Origin: Chlorogloea sp. CCALA 695
GTDB lineage: Bacteria > Cyanobacteriota > Cyanobacteriia > Cyanobacteriales > Chroococcidiopsidaceae
Direction: 5' to 3'
Assembly (NCBI RefSeq): GCF_003003885.1
Contig: NZ_PVWN01000002.1
Coordinates: 1-64,000, forward strand
DNA: 64,000 nucleotides
Within the stretch, counting starts at the first letter, position 1, and each line of letters starts with the position of its first letter. Position numbers and translations under genes: made by a program. This document shows, piece after piece, positions 62,788 to 64,000 of this stretch. Below the pieces are notes generated by a model, which saw nothing but the letters and a program-made list of their open reading frames with translations, was not told where the DNA came from and did not search any database.

Positions 62788-63981
62788 CTATGTCCAACCT
62801 AGTTGTGCTTTTGCGACACTGACTGCTATTCTTACTGCACTTGCTACCGCAGATATTTTGTATTTTTTAGCAGGATTTGTACAATTAGGATCGATTCTAA
62901 TCACACTATCCTGCCACAGATGACTTTCTCGTGACCAATCAAGTTGAGCAATCTGCAATACTTTTTCAGAGTTAAAACAATAATTTTCTTGTTCATAGGT
63001 ACAGTACAACAATCTTCCTAAAATCTCTAGTCCAACACTTACACCTAGCAAACATTCTTGCTTAAAAGTATCTACCTGTTCAATTGTAAGAGCTTCAACG
63101 TTTGTATTAAAAATTTTCTCTGTTTGCTTGCATTCAGCAAATAATTCATTTAAGCAATTAATAAGAGCTTGAGATGATTCAGTAACATCGTAGTTTTGAA
63201 GCTTGTCATCAGGATTTTCAGAAAAAGCACAACTTACAGCCCTAGCAATGTAGTTATTTGTGTAAATTAATTTATTTTTAGTTGCAGGAGATGCTTTAAT
63301 TTTTTCTGTCTTACCTTGAAACATTGGCACTTGTTTTACTAAATTTTTAGTTATACCAACTCGACCTTCAAATTCCCCAAAAGAGACTAATAATGATTTA
63401 TCAAGTTGTCTTGTTTGAGCCATGTCTCTAAAATCTGTCTGACATTGATGAAAGTCCCCTTCTAAAACTAAGGTAATGGGAAAATCGTCATCCCCGATCA
63501 ATTCACCATCAGCACTCTCAATCAAATCATGAATAGCCTTTTTACGGTGCTGCCCATCAGTAATATCCAGTTTAACTTTTCCAGGAATAACAACTATGCA
63601 AATACCCCTCTGACCTAATTCAATAATCTTAATTTCGTCTGGCGATACATTCGCCGTCAGTGTACCTAAAATCCAAGGCTTTCCTTTTGTCACACGATCA
63701 ATAATATATTCTTTGACTTCATCCGCGTGACCTTTTACTTCTGGGCGATTTTTTCCTGAATCAGGATCGTTGCCAGTGGAGGGTTTCGCTTGAAGTAGAG
63801 TAGGCAAATCTCTAGCAGGGACATTAATTTGTAGCATCTGCCGCTTTCCTTGCCTAAATATTAATCCTAAATAGCACCGATCTCGACAGTTTGCTGAAAA
63901 ATGTGGCTCAACAATAGAGTCAATACGTTGGTTATTCTCTGATTGGACACCGTTGGTACTAAGATCGTGGGAGTTATACAT
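62788..63981 (-). CDS. dndB: DNA sulfur modification protein DndB
   Basis: 397 residues, the start ATG 19 bases from the right edge. A DGQHR motif occurs at KVKLDITDGQHRKKAIHDLI, typical of DndB/DGQHR proteins. FSANCRDRCYLGLIFRQGKR at the start and the later VSFGEFEGRVGITKNLVKQV also fit. DndB is the regulator of the dnd phosphorothioation operon, which places sulphur in the DNA backbone. The rest of the locus (dndACDE, dptFGH) should be beyond the right edge, upstream or divergent. It is not required for sulphur transfer itself. Confidence 0.88.
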   Translation of the reverse strand: MYNSHDLSTNGVQSENNQRIDSIVEPHFSANCRDRCYLGLIFRQGKRQMLQINVPARDLPTLLQAKPSTGNDPDSGKNRPEVKGHADEVKEYIIDRVTKGKPWILGTLTANVSPDEIKIIELGQRGICIVVIPGKVKLDITDGQHRKKAIHDLIESADGELIGDDDFPITLVLEGDFHQCQTDFRDMAQTRQLDKSLLVSFGEFEGRVGITKNLVKQVPMFQGKTEKIKASPATKNKLIYTNNYIARAVSCAFSENPDDKLQNYDVTESSQALINCLNELFAECKQTEKIFNTNVEALTIEQVDTFKQECLLGVSVGLEILGRLLYCTYEQENYCFNSEKVLQIAQLDWSRESHLWQDSVIRIDPNCTNPAKKYKISAVASAVRIAVSVAKAQLGWT

Positions 63982-64000
63982 AAATCAATTAAGTTTTAGA

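Noticed and set aside
1-64000. GCGATCGC octamers throughout
   Set aside because: This is the well-known HIP1 repeat of many cyanobacteria. It supports the lineage, not a new feature.
1-64000. tRNA and rRNA genes
   Set aside because: No cloverleaf or conserved T-loop and no rRNA segment was noticed in the spacers; a tRNA scan would settle this.

Overview
The window is chromosomal DNA from a cyanobacterium. The octamer GCGATCGC (HIP1) recurs throughout, and the gene set includes chlB (dark-operative protochlorophyllide reductase), a CURT1/CurT-type thylakoid protein, a PatD-like protein, a CrtW carotenoid ketolase, DUF1815 and cyanobacterial-type cobalamin genes. The mix suggests a freshwater or terrestrial filamentous or Chroococcidiopsis-like lineage. 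The genus cannot be fixed from the sequence alone.

Layout. 0-6 kb: edge of an insertion-sequence-like gene, two toxin-antitoxin pairs (one between ~50-bp direct repeats), a HEPN-like protein, CurT-like protein, tyrA and an AbiEii-type nucleotidyltransferase pair. 6-25.5 kb: mostly housekeeping (xseBA, recA, a Nudix-ridA-HAD operon, malQ, a RodZ-like protein, rluB, cdsA, cbiT, tatA, cobM, lgt, rlmN, an archaeal-like thymidylate synthase facing dcd, a CobO-like protein with a degenerate P-loop, rph). 25.5-27.8 kb: a type II restriction-modification locus with controller gene. Its nuclease gene is split by a 40-bp palindrome and its methylase gene by a one-base frameshift. 28-34.4 kb: chlB, an unrecognised three-gene cassette built on a TIGR04255-like protein, a CHAT protease remnant, a cytochrome b6 paralogue lacking one haem ligand, a lipase-like hydrolase and cobI.

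34.4-41.4 kb is marked by gene decay: after a proline-rich TonB-like protein come an rfbB gene that has lost its catalytic Ser-Thr-Asp-Glu stretch, a permease tail, the fused ends of a large glucosidase gene with a nonsense codon, and a relic copy of the selO 3' end. Intact genes between them are an SDR, crtW and a HAD phosphatase. 41.6-51.7 kb: selO and a single 2885-residue acyl-ligase/reducing polyketide synthase, with a palindromic repeat translated in its AT-DH linker. 52-62 kb: an epimerase-like protein, bifunctional rel, a PatD-like gene with a double-ATPase ABC protein, DUF4336, a pentapeptide-repeat membrane protein with a TVP38 protein, a GT2 glycosyltransferase and Uma2. 62.3-64 kb: the border of a DNA phosphorothioation (Dnd) locus, with the associated protein 4 gene and dndB.

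Themes: (1) accessory and defence genes at both ends and in the middle (TA pairs, AbiEii, R-M, Dnd, TIGR04255 cassette); (2) small palindromic repeats that enter genes, with opposite outcomes in the restriction gene (frameshift) and the PKS (in-frame linker); (3) the strongest candidates for undescribed biology are the TIGR04255 cassette, the stand-alone PKS, the thymidylate synthase/dcd pair and the modified cytochrome b6 paralogue. All statements rest on reading the sequence; family names are from recognition, not searches.
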